A stretch of DNA of 64,000 nucleotides from Actinocatenispora thailandica (GTDB lineage: Bacteria; Actinomycetota; Actinomycetes; Mycobacteriales; Micromonosporaceae). Every line of letters begins with the position of its first letter. Within the stretch, counting starts at the first letter, position 1. The notes beneath the pieces are model-generated. The model was not told where the DNA came from. It saw only the letters and a list, made by a program, of their open reading frames with translations, and searched no databases. The stretch lies in assembly GCF_016865425.1 (NCBI RefSeq), contig NZ_AP023355.1:1114198-1178197 (forward strand), read 5' to 3'. A program made the translations under genes and the position numbers. Shown here in pieces: positions 9,836 through 17,307 of this stretch.

Positions 9836-10663
9836 ATGCGGATCCTGATCTCGGCCGACATGGAGGGCGCCACCGGCACCGTGCTGCCGGACGACGTCAT
9901 CGCCGGCACCGCCCGGTACCACCAGGCGTTGCGGTTGCTGGTCGGGGACGTGAACGCGGCGGTGGCCGGGTTCGCCGCGGCGGGCGCGGACCAGATCGTG
10001 GTCAACGACTCGCACTGCGGCATGGCGAACCTGCCGCTGGCCGAGCTGGATCCGCGGGCCGAGCTGGTCGTCGGCCGGCACAAGCCGCTGGGCATGATGG
10101 AACTGATCGACAGCGGCGTGGACGCGGTCGCGATGATCGGCTACCACATGGGCGCCGGCCGGCCGGGCGTGCTCGCACACACCTGCCTGTCGCACACCAT
10201 CCTGGACGTCCGGGTGGACGGCCGGCAGGTCGACGAGGGTGGCTTCAACGCCCTGGTCGCCGCCGAGGCAGGCGTACCGGTCGTGCTGGTCACCGGCGAC
10301 GACGTGCTGTGCGCCGCGGCGAGCGACTGGGCTCCACGGGCCCGTACGGTCGCGGTCAAGCGGGCGCTGTCCCGGCACAGCGCGGTCTGCCGGCCGCCGG
10401 CCGCGACCGCCGCGGACATCGCCACCGCGGCGCAGCAGGCCGCGGCACTCGCCGGCGCCGGCCCGGGGGCGCCGGCACCGCACACCGTCGAGGTCGACGT
10501 CGACTACCCGTACCTGGCGGTGCGGGCCGGGTCCGTCCCCGGCGTCCGGGTGGTCGCCGAGCGCACCGTCGAGTTCGACGCGCCGGACGCTGCCACCGCG
10601 TTGCGTACCTTCGGGATCGTGGTCGGCGTGCTGTCGTCCGGCCGGGAACCGGACTGGACGTGA
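9836..10663 (+). CDS. M55 family D-aminopeptidase (DppA-like)
   Basis: 275 residues starting at ATG 9836. The N-terminus ILISADMEGATGT carries the metal-binding Asp and Glu, VNDSHCGMAN and MIGYHMGAG carry metal His ligands, and LAHTCLSHTI follows with the proposed catalytic His region. These are the M55 (zinc, decameric DppA-type) signatures. Such enzymes cleave D-amino acid-containing di- and tripeptides, for example from peptidoglycan. An amino-acid racemase gene begins 30 bases downstream on the same strand, consistent with joint handling of D-amino acids. Confidence 0.9.
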   Translation: MRILISADMEGATGTVLPDDVIAGTARYHQALRLLVGDVNAAVAGFAAAGADQIVVNDSHCGMANLPLAELDPRAELVVGRHKPLGMMELIDSGVDAVAMIGYHMGAGRPGVLAHTCLSHTILDVRVDGRQVDEGGFNALVAAEAGVPVVLVTGDDVLCAAASDWAPRARTVAVKRALSRHSAVCRPPAATAADIATAAQQAAALAGAGPGAPAPHTVEVDVDYPYLAVRAGSVPGVRVVAERTVEFDAPDAATALRTFGIVVGVLSSGREPDWT

Positions 10664-10693
10664 CCTGGTGTTCCTCGTCGTAGGAGGTTGGGC

Positions 10694-11434
10694 ATGACGG
10701 TGTCGCCACCGGTGGTCGGGATCCTCGGCGGGATGGGGCCGGCCGCCACGGTCGACTTCTACCGCAAGCTGGTCGCGGCCACCCCGGCCGCCACGGACCA
10801 GGAACACCTGCCGGTGGTGATCTGGTCGGACCCGCGGGTGCCCGACCGTACCGCGGCGCTGGTCGGCGACGGGGAGGACCCGACGCCGGTGCTGCGCGCG
10901 GGCGTGGCCGGGCTGGCGGCGGCGGGGGTGCGGCTGCTCGCGGTCGCCTGCAACACCGCGCACGCGTTCGTCCCGCCGCTGGCCGCCGAGGCCGGCCTGG
11001 AACTGGTCAGCATCATCGACGTGACCGCGCGGCACCTGGCCGCGACGCTGCCGGCTGGCGCGACCGTCGGGCTGCTCGCCACCGAGGGGACCGTGGCGAG
11101 CAGGCTCTACCACGACGCGTGCGTCGCGGTCGGGTTGACCGTGCTGGCGCCGGAACCGGCCGAGCAGGCCCGGGTGACCGCGGCGATCACCGCGGTCAAG
11201 GCGGGGACCGCGGACGCGACGGGTGCGGCCGCCCTCGTCGAGGTGCTGGCCGGGCTGCGCGCCGCGGGCGCCGAGGCCGCGATCGCCGGCTGTACCGAGA
11301 TCGTGCTCGCGCTGGCCGCTGGCGGCGCGACCGATCCGGCGCTGCCGGTCGTCGACCCGGCGGACCTGCTCACGCACGAGGTGGTCCGCCGCGCCCGCGA
11401 ACCGCGCCCCGACCCGGCCGACGTCGTCTCCTGA
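10694..11434 (+). CDS. Aspartate/glutamate racemase family protein
   Basis: 246 residues. The start at 10694 is fixed by AGGAGG seven bases upstream. The protein has GILGGMGPAAT at the N-terminus, the first catalytic Cys in VACNTAHAF and the second in IAGCTEIVLA, the two-cysteine PLP-independent racemase pattern. It would interconvert D- and L-forms of Asp, Glu or a related amino acid. It follows the M55 D-aminopeptidase gene by 30 bases and they are probably one operon. Its last 330 bases overlap, in antisense, the open frame of the convergent TetR gene. Confidence 0.9.
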   Translation: MTVSPPVVGILGGMGPAATVDFYRKLVAATPAATDQEHLPVVIWSDPRVPDRTAALVGDGEDPTPVLRAGVAGLAAAGVRLLAVACNTAHAFVPPLAAEAGLELVSIIDVTARHLAATLPAGATVGLLATEGTVASRLYHDACVAVGLTVLAPEPAEQARVTAAITAVKAGTADATGAAALVEVLAGLRAAGAEAAIAGCTEIVLALAAGGATDPALPVVDPADLLTHEVVRRAREPRPDPADVVS

Positions 11435-12159
11435 CCACTCCGGTGGCCGCCGGCCCGGGGTCGAGGCCCCCGCTGGCGGCCGGCGCCCCGTCCGCTGCTG
11501 GCGGCCGGCGCCGCGTCCGCCACTGCCGGCCGTGCCGCCTCGCGGTCGCCGCTACCGGCCGGTGCCGCGGGGCCGGGCCGGTCGGCGGACAGGCCGGCGA
11601 GGATCAGGTCGCACACCGCGTCGAGTCGTTCCTCGGTACCCGGATCGGACCAGGACGCGGCGTGGCTCGGGTGGTGGAACGCCAGCGTCGCGGTGAAGAT
11701 CGCCCGTGCCGTGGCGGTCGGCTCGACCGGCCGGAAGCTGCCGTCGCGCACGCCGGCCCGGACGATCGCGGCGATGTCGTCGACCAGGCCGTCCAGGGTG
11801 GCGGTCAGCGCCTCCTGCCACTCGGCGGCCAGCCGCCGGTACGCCGCGAACAGCTCCGGGTCGTCCAGCACCTTGCGCCGCTTCACCGCGAGCAACGTGT
11901 GCAGCCAGGTACGCAACCGGTCCGGTGCCGCCTGGGTCGAATCGCGCAGTGCGGTGACCGGGGCATGCACCCGGGTGAGCCACCGCCGGGCCACCGCGGC
12001 CCGCAGTTCGGCCTTGCTCCGGAAGTGCCGGTACACGCTGGCGTGGCTGACCCCGAGTGCCCGTGCCACGTCGACCACCGTCGCCTTGTCCGGCCCATAC
12101 CGGCGGAGCACGTCCTCGGCGGCGGTGAGGATCTGTTCCCGGGTCAGCGGTCCGCCCAC
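11107..12159 (-). CDS. TetR-family regulator with an abnormal C-terminal read-through
   Basis: GTG start at 12159, three bases from the stop of the aldo/keto reductase gene, so probably translationally coupled. The N-terminus TREQILTAAEDVLRRYGPDK then LGVSHASVYRHFRSKAEL is a clear TetR helix-turn-helix, and the ligand domain ends near residue 190 (about 11590). The frame then continues for about 160 residues of Ala/Arg/Ser-rich sequence and only stops at 11107, inside the convergent racemase gene. This tail looks non-native. An imperfect 25-bp direct repeat at 11472-11521 lies in the tail and may have shifted the frame. It probably represses the reductase operon through the palindrome at 13199. 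Confidence 0.75.
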   Translation of the reverse strand: MGGPLTREQILTAAEDVLRRYGPDKATVVDVARALGVSHASVYRHFRSKAELRAAVARRWLTRVHAPVTALRDSTQAAPDRLRTWLHTLLAVKRRKVLDDPELFAAYRRLAAEWQEALTATLDGLVDDIAAIVRAGVRDGSFRPVEPTATARAIFTATLAFHHPSHAASWSDPGTEERLDAVCDLILAGLSADRPGPAAPAGSGDREAARPAVADAAPAASSGRGAGRQRGPRPRAGGHRSGQETTSAGSGRGSRARRTTSCVSRSAGSTTGSAGSVAPPAASASTISVQPAIAASAPAARSPASTSTRAAAPVASAVPALTAVIAAVTRACSAGSGASTVNPTATHASW

Positions 12160-12161
12160 GG

Positions 12162-13148
12162 TCAGATCAGTGTCGGGGTACGGCCGGTCGGGTACCGCTC
12201 GCCGGCGGCGGCGTCCGCCGGGACCGCGGCGTCGATCTCGGCCAGCGTGTCGGCGTCCAGGTCGAGTGCGGCCGCGCCGGTGGCCTCGGCGATCCGGTCC
12301 ACCCGCCGCGCCCCGACCAGCGGTACGACGTCGTCGCCGCGTGCGGCGACCCAGGCCGTCGCCAGCTGCGGCACGGTGCGGCCGAGTCGCGCCGCGATCG
12401 TGCGCAGCGCCTCGACCAGGGCCAGGTTGTGCGCCAGGTTGTCGCCCTGGAACCGGCTGGTGTGCGCGCGCATGTCGTTCGCCGGCAGCGACTGGTCGGC
12501 ACGCCAGCGGCCGGACAGCAGCCCGCGGGACAGCACACCGTACGCGGTGATGCCGATGCCCAGCTCGCGGCAGGTGGGCAGGATCTGCTCCTCGATGCCG
12601 CGGAACAGCAGCGAGTACTCGATCTGCAGGTCGGCGATCGGGTGCACGGCGGCGGCGCGGCGCAGTGTCGCCGGCCCGACCTCGGAGAGCCCGATGTGCC
12701 GCACGTACCCGGCGTCGACCAGCTCGGCGATCGCGCCGATGGTGTCCTCGATCGGTACCGCCGGGTCGAGCCGCGCCGGCCGGTAGATGTCGATGTGGTC
12801 GGTGCCGAGCCGCTGCAGCGAGTACGCCAGCGAGGCCTTGACGGCGGCGGGCCGCCCGTCGAAGCCCAGCCAGGCGCCGTCCGGGCCGCGCTGGGCGCCG
12901 AACTTCACGCTGAGCGTCGCGGCGTCCCGGCGGCCGCCGCGCAGCGCCTCGCGCAGCAGGAGTTCGTTGTGCCCCATGCCGTAGAAGTCGCCGGTGTCCA
13001 GCAGCGTGATGCCGGCGTCGAGCGCGGCGTGCACGGTGCGGACGCTCTCGGCGTCGTCGGCCGGCCCGTAGGCGCCGGACATGCCCATGCAGCCGAGGCC
13101 GATCGCCGAGACCGACGGCCCGTGTGTACCGAGTCGACGAAGTCGCAT
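12162..13148 (-). CDS. Aldo/keto reductase
   Basis: 328 residues from the ATG at 13148, preceded by an AGGAGG ribosome site. The TIM-barrel landmarks are IGLGCMGMSGAYG, LLDTGDFYGMGHNE (catalytic Asp and Tyr) and LSVKFG (catalytic Lys). The position usually holding the catalytic His (YYQHRxDP) reads YRPARLDP, so the tetrad His is replaced by Ala, a variant I believe is also found in other actinobacterial members. It would be an NADPH-dependent carbonyl reductase of unknown substrate. The following TetR gene and the upstream palindrome suggest substrate-induced expression. Confidence 0.9.
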   Translation of the reverse strand: MRLRRLGTHGPSVSAIGLGCMGMSGAYGPADDAESVRTVHAALDAGITLLDTGDFYGMGHNELLLREALRGGRRDAATLSVKFGAQRGPDGAWLGFDGRPAAVKASLAYSLQRLGTDHIDIYRPARLDPAVPIEDTIGAIAELVDAGYVRHIGLSEVGPATLRRAAAVHPIADLQIEYSLLFRGIEEQILPTCRELGIGITAYGVLSRGLLSGRWRADQSLPANDMRAHTSRFQGDNLAHNLALVEALRTIAARLGRTVPQLATAWVAARGDDVVPLVGARRVDRIAEATGAAALDLDADTLAEIDAAVPADAAAGERYPTGRTPTLI

Positions 13149-13198
13149 CGATGTCCTCCTGGTGATGTGTTGGCCGAGTGCCATCCTGCCCCGGATGC

Positions 13199-13220
13199 TG
13201 ACAGATTCCAAATTCTGTCA
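13199..13220. promoter_or_regulatory. Palindromic operator upstream of the reductase-TetR operon
   Basis: TGACAGA-TTCCAAAT-TCTGTCA has perfect 7-bp arms around an 8-bp centre and lies 51 bases before the reductase start, in locally AT-rich DNA. It is a likely binding site for the TetR protein encoded downstream. The rest of the 300-base gap up to 13444 shows only AT-richer promoter-like sequence, no gene. Confidence 0.5.
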
Positions 13221-13444
13221 TCTGTTCGTCGCGCGGGGCCCCGCACCGGCGTGCGTTTCCTGCTAGCCGTGTGCAAGAAAGGCAAAGTCAGGGTAAATAT
13301 CATCGTTTCCAAGCCGATGTCGATGCTTTGGTGATCCGGTCGTTACCGGTCGCTGACGTGCCGCTTCTAGCGTTCCTGACAAGCCCGATTGGGGCGGGTG
13401 GATGGTGCCTGTCCTGCAAGGGGGAGCCTCGACGAGGTGGTGTG

Positions 13445-15205
13445 ATGCGAACAGGCAAGGTTGTGGCCGTCGGCGCGGTGGCCGTCGCGCTGATCGGCAT
13501 GTCCACGGCATGCAGCAAGAACACCGGCAAGGGTGGCGACAACGGCGGGCCGAGCGCGAAGGTGGCGTCCGGTTCGATCAGCACGAACCCCGCGGACTCG
13601 AAGGGGCCGGCGGCGGCGATCAAGGGCGCCAAGCGGGGCGGCACCCTCATCTCCTACCACGAGCGTGACTACGAGCACCTCGACCCGCAGCGGATCTACA
13701 TCTCCGACGCGCAGGCGCTCGACCAGCTGGTCACCCGCACCCTGACGACGTTCAAGTTCGACCAGAAGACCGGCAAGTCCATCCTGGTCGGCGACCTCGC
13801 CACCAACACCGGTGTCGACGTCGACCACGACGGCAAGACCTGGAAGTACACCCTGAAGTCGGGCCTGAAGTACCAGGACGGCACGCCGGTCACCGCGGCC
13901 GACGTGGCCTACGGCGTGGCCCGGTCGTTCTCGCCGAACCTCGCCGACGGGCCGCACTACATCCAGCAGTGGTTGGCCGGCCCGGGCACCTACAACGGCA
14001 AGTACAAGGGGCCGTACAACGGTGGCGCGGCGACGCCGCCGGGCGTGACGGTGAAGGGCAACACGATCACCTTCCACCTCAAGTCGTCGCAGCCGGAGTT
14101 CCCGTACGCGGCGTCCTGGGGTACGACCTCGCCGCTGCCGAAGTCGCAGGACTCGAACCCGCAGAAGATCGACACGCACCCGTTCTCCTGCGGGCCGTAC
14201 CAGATCGAGAGCTACAACCGTGGCACCGAGCTGAAGCTGGCGCGCAACAAGTACTGGGATCCGAAGAGCGACCCGGTGCGGCACGACTACTTCGACACGC
14301 TGGACGTGAAGATCGGTGTCAGCCCGACCGACCAGACCAACCGGGTGCTGGCCGATCACGGCAACGACCAGTACGCGGTGGTCGACCAGCCCGGGGTCAG
14401 CCCGGAGCTGACCAGCAAGGTGCTGGCCGATCCGTCGGCGAAGGGCCGCACGCTCAACGACTTCCTGCCGTACGCCGAGCGCATCGACATCAACACCCAG
14501 CGGGTCACCGACGTCAACGTGCGCAAGGCGCTCAACTACGCGATCAACCGCAACGCGTGGGTGCAGGTGTCGGGCGGGACGTCGCAGGCGGCGCCGGCCA
14601 CCACGCTGATGTCGCCGACCGTCGCCGGCTGGAACAAGTACGACGCCTACCCGGGCGCGGGCACGCCGGACGGCATCGCCAAGGCGAAGAAGTTGCTGGC
14701 CGGCAAGCAGCCGAAGCTCGTCTACGCGTTCGCGAACACCGAGGCCGGGCAGAAGTTCGCCACCACGGTGCAGACCGCGCTGCAGAAGGCCGGCTTCAAG
14801 ATCGTGCTGCGGCCGGAGGACAAGGACAACTTCTTCACCGCGATCGACCGCAAGAACAACGGCTGGGACATGTACGCGACCAACTGGGGAGCGGACTGGC
14901 CGAGCGGCTCGACCGTCATCCCGCCGCTGTTCGACGGCCGCACCATCGTGGCGCAGGGCAACCAGGACACCTCGTACCTGAACGCGCCCGACGTGAACAA
15001 GCGGATCGACAAGATCAAGCAGGAGCCGGCCAACCAGGCCACGAAGGACTGGGGCAAGCTCGACGAGTACATCATGAAGAAGTACGCGCCGAGTATTCCG
15101 GTGGACTACCTCAAGCAGCTGAGCCTCACCGGGAGCAAGGTGCACGACGTGAAGATCGAGAACCCGCCGGGTGCGATCAGCTACGTCGACGCCTGGGTCG
15201 GCTGA
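13445..15205 (+). CDS. ABC transporter family-5 substrate-binding lipoprotein
   Basis: 586 residues from ATG 13445, which gives an ideal lipoprotein signal: two basic residues, a hydrophobic run and the lipobox MSTAC (Cys about residue 21). A Gly/Ser linker follows. The mature part has GGTLISYHERDYEHLDPQRI, LKSGLKYQDGTPVTAADVAY and later GPYQIESYNRGTELKLARNK, the SBP_bac_5 (oligopeptide/nickel-type) pattern. It would capture a peptide or similar solute at the membrane surface. No permease or ATPase genes are adjacent, so it must work with a transporter encoded elsewhere. Confidence 0.93.
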   Translation: MRTGKVVAVGAVAVALIGMSTACSKNTGKGGDNGGPSAKVASGSISTNPADSKGPAAAIKGAKRGGTLISYHERDYEHLDPQRIYISDAQALDQLVTRTLTTFKFDQKTGKSILVGDLATNTGVDVDHDGKTWKYTLKSGLKYQDGTPVTAADVAYGVARSFSPNLADGPHYIQQWLAGPGTYNGKYKGPYNGGAATPPGVTVKGNTITFHLKSSQPEFPYAASWGTTSPLPKSQDSNPQKIDTHPFSCGPYQIESYNRGTELKLARNKYWDPKSDPVRHDYFDTLDVKIGVSPTDQTNRVLADHGNDQYAVVDQPGVSPELTSKVLADPSAKGRTLNDFLPYAERIDINTQRVTDVNVRKALNYAINRNAWVQVSGGTSQAAPATTLMSPTVAGWNKYDAYPGAGTPDGIAKAKKLLAGKQPKLVYAFANTEAGQKFATTVQTALQKAGFKIVLRPEDKDNFFTAIDRKNNGWDMYATNWGADWPSGSTVIPPLFDGRTIVAQGNQDTSYLNAPDVNKRIDKIKQEPANQATKDWGKLDEYIMKKYAPSIPVDYLKQLSLTGSKVHDVKIENPPGAISYVDAWVG

Positions 15206-15221
15206 CCTCCGGGTGAACGTT

Positions 15222-15255
15222 CGATGGCCGGTCCCGGTTACGGGGCCGGCCATCG
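15222..15255. terminator. Bidirectional stem-loop between convergent genes
   Basis: A 14-bp stem (CGATGGCCGGTCCC pairing with GGGGCCGGCCATCG, one G-U type pair) with a 6-base loop lies between the stops of the solute-binding protein and RidA genes. No U-tract is present, as is common in high-GC actinomycetes. Confidence 0.65.
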
Positions 15256-15289
15256 GTGTGTCGGCGGCTCGCCGCGTTGCGGGTTCCGG

Positions 15290-15721
15290 TCAGTCCGCCG
15301 GCCGGACCAGCCGGTCGTCCGGAATCACCGCGACGCCGAGGATCTCGATCATCGCCTCCGGCTGCCACAGCGCGGTGGTGCCGAGGCCGGCCATCGCCGG
15401 GTAGACCGGGCCGGCGAGTTCCCGCCACACCGCGCCGATCTCCCGGCCGTGCGCCTGGTAGTCGGGGATGTCGGTCAGGTGGATCGTGACGCTGACCAGG
15501 TCCGCCGGCACGCCGCCGGCCGCGGCAAGAGTCGTCAGCACGTTGCCGAACGCCTGCCGGAACTGCTCGACGATCCCGCCCGGGACGATCTTCATGTCGG
15601 CGTCCAGCGCGGTCTGCCCGCCCAGGTACAGCGTGTTGCCGCTCAGCGTCCCGTGCGAGTAGCCGCGGGGTGCCGGCAGGCTGGCCGGGTTCACCGGTAC
15701 CGGCCGCAGCGGGTTCGTCAT
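15290..15721 (-). CDS. RidA family enamine/imine deaminase
   Basis: 143 residues from ATG 15721, preceded by AAGGAG. It has the RidA (YjgF/YER057c) fold motifs SHGTLSGNTLYLGGQTALD, an MxIVPGGIxEQFRQAFGNV helix and the end MIEILGVAVIPD. RidA proteins hydrolyse reactive enamines and imines to ketones and ammonia; subfamily members act in amino-aromatic catabolism. It is divergent from the aromatic-acid cluster, sharing a 156-base gap with the cupin gene, which suggests it deaminates a nitrogen-bearing intermediate of that pathway (inference). Confidence 0.88.
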   Translation of the reverse strand: MTNPLRPVPVNPASLPAPRGYSHGTLSGNTLYLGGQTALDADMKIVPGGIVEQFRQAFGNVLTTLAAAGGVPADLVSVTIHLTDIPDYQAHGREIGAVWRELAGPVYPAMAGLGTTALWQPEAMIEILGVAVIPDDRLVRPAD

Positions 15722-15788
15722 CGGTTCTCCTTGCCTGGTCCGGGGTGGCAAAGGGCTGTCGTCGCCGCCCCGTGGTAGCCACGCTAAC

Positions 15789-15825
15789 TGTCTATTGACA
15801 TGTTCACAACGAACGTGCCGATAAT
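15789..15825 (+). promoter_or_regulatory. Putative promoter of the aromatic-acid cluster
   Basis: TTGACA at 15795-15800 and GATAAT at 15820-15825 are separated by 19 bases, close to a sigma-70-type arrangement. TGTC-TATT-GACA (15789-15800) forms a small inverted repeat over the -35 box and may be an operator. Unusually AT-rich for this window. Confidence 0.4.
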
Positions 15826-15877
15826 GAAATACGCGGACCGCGCCCGTGGAACCACCTCACCGGCGGAAGGACCAGGC

Positions 15878-16366
15878 ATGCACCCGAACTCCGACGACCA
15901 CGAGATCGGTGACAACTCGAGGTACCGCAACGACGCGGGGCTGGTCGTCCCGTTCGTCACGCGCGCCGGGCACGAACCGGACTCCGGCCTCACCGGCCAG
16001 TCCGAGGGCGCGACCAGGGTTTCCGGGGTCAGCATCCAGCACACGCCGGCCACCCGGATCTGGTTCGGCAAGGTGCACAACCTGGCCGGCTACCGGTCCA
16101 CCCCGCACCACCACGGCGCCGCCGAGACCGGCGGCTACGTGCTGTCCGGCCGGGCCCGCATCTACTTCGGCGACAAGTTCCAGGACTACCTCGACATGTC
16201 CGAGGGCGACTGGGTGTTCGTACCGCCGTACCTGCCGCACGTCGAGTGCAACCTGGACCGCAACAACCCGCTCACCTGGATGACCACCCGCACCCCGGAG
16301 AACATCGTGGTCAACCTGCCGCAGGTGCGCGACGACGAACTGCGCGACTGGACGGACCGCCCGTGA
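15878..16366 (+). CDS. Single-domain cupin protein of an aromatic-acid cluster
   Basis: 162 residues starting at ATG 15878 with GGAAGG upstream. Cupin motif 1 is visible as STPHHHGAAETGGYVLSG (two His and a Glu metal ligands) and motif 2 as GDWVFVPPYLPHVECN (the fourth His). Being a single cupin of 162 residues, it is too short for gentisate 1,2-dioxygenase, which has two cupin domains. It may be a metal-dependent isomerase, dioxygenase or binding protein for the pathway intermediate. Its stop overlaps the next GTG by four bases (GTGA), so it belongs to the thioesterase-ligase-hydroxylase operon. Confidence 0.85.
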   Translation: MHPNSDDHEIGDNSRYRNDAGLVVPFVTRAGHEPDSGLTGQSEGATRVSGVSIQHTPATRIWFGKVHNLAGYRSTPHHHGAAETGGYVLSGRARIYFGDKFQDYLDMSEGDWVFVPPYLPHVECNLDRNNPLTWMTTRTPENIVVNLPQVRDDELRDWTDRP

Positions 16367-17307
16367 CCGACGACGCGCGTCCGGCGCGGCCCCCCGTGAC
16401 CGAGGACGCCACCTCCGCGATCTTCACCCGGGCCGTCACCCTCACCGAGGTGGCGCCGGAGCACTTCGACCGGGCGTACACCGCGGTCACCCAGCCGTGC
16501 CCGTGGCCCAAGGCGTACGGCGGGGACCTGGTCGCGCAGGCCGTCGTCGCCGCGATCCGCACCGTCGAGGGCAAGCACCTGCACTCGACCCACTCGTACT
16601 TCATGCGCCCCGCCGAGATCGGCGCGGAAGTCCGCTACGAGGTCGAGATCCTGCGAGACGGACGCGGCTATGCCACCCGGCAGGTTCGCGGCTACCAGGG
16701 CGGCAAGCCGATCTTCGTCTGCCTCGCGAGCTTCGCCGCGGGTGGCCCCGGCGGCCGGATCCAGTCGGACCCGCCGGCGAACGTCGCCGGCCCGGACAGC
16801 CTGCCGACCTCGGCCGAGTACCTCGCCGGCAGGGCCGGCGGCACGATGACCGACCGTTCGCGCGACTACTGGCAGCACGGGCGCGGCTTCGACATGCGCC
16901 ACGTCCCCGGCCCGGTCTACCTCACCGTCGACGGGGCACGGGTCCCGCACCAGGCCGTGTGGGTCCGGCCGTTCGACGGGCTTCGCGGGGTGCCGGGGCT
17001 CGACGACGCACAGCGTGACACCGCCGCGCTCAGCTACGTCTGCGACTACACGATCCTGGAGCCGACGCTGCGCGCGTTGGGTCTCGCCTGGGCCCGCGAG
17101 GGCCTGGTCACGGCGAGCCTGGACCACTCGATGTGGTTCCACCGCACCGCGCCGCTCGACGGCTGGCTGCTCTACGCCCAGGAGGCGCTCTCCGCCAGCG
17201 ACGGCCGCGGCCTCAACCTCGGGCGCTTCTTCACCCCGGACGGCACCCACCTGGCGACGGTCGTCCAGGAGGGCATGATCCGCACCCCGACGGGAGCGAC
17301 GACATGA
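16363..17307 (+). CDS. Acyl-CoA thioesterase II (TesB-like)
   Basis: 314 residues from GTG 16363 (a second GTG at 16396 is possible). The sequence has two hotdog halves: QPCPWPKAYGGDLVAQAV with HSTHSYFMRPAEIG in the first, and LDHSMWFHR with GWLLYAQEAL in the second, the TesB double-hotdog layout with a late catalytic region. It would release CoA from a pathway intermediate or rescue CoA from dead-end aryl-CoA. It overlaps both neighbours by four bases (GTGA and ATGA). Confidence 0.9.
   Translation: MTDDARPARPPVTEDATSAIFTRAVTLTEVAPEHFDRAYTAVTQPCPWPKAYGGDLVAQAVVAAIRTVEGKHLHSTHSYFMRPAEIGAEVRYEVEILRDGRGYATRQVRGYQGGKPIFVCLASFAAGGPGGRIQSDPPANVAGPDSLPTSAEYLAGRAGGTMTDRSRDYWQHGRGFDMRHVPGPVYLTVDGARVPHQAVWVRPFDGLRGVPGLDDAQRDTAALSYVCDYTILEPTLRALGLAWAREGLVTASLDHSMWFHRTAPLDGWLLYAQEALSASDGRGLNLGRFFTPDGTHLATVVQEGMIRTPTGATT

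Noticed and set aside
13367-15253. 628-codon minus-strand frame opposite the solute-binding protein
   Set aside because: Val/Arg/His-rich shadow without family motifs; the plus strand has a lipoprotein signal and a full SBP domain.
15878-16366. Cupin gene as gentisate 1,2-dioxygenase
   Set aside because: A single 162-residue cupin domain is too short for the bicupin gentisate dioxygenase.
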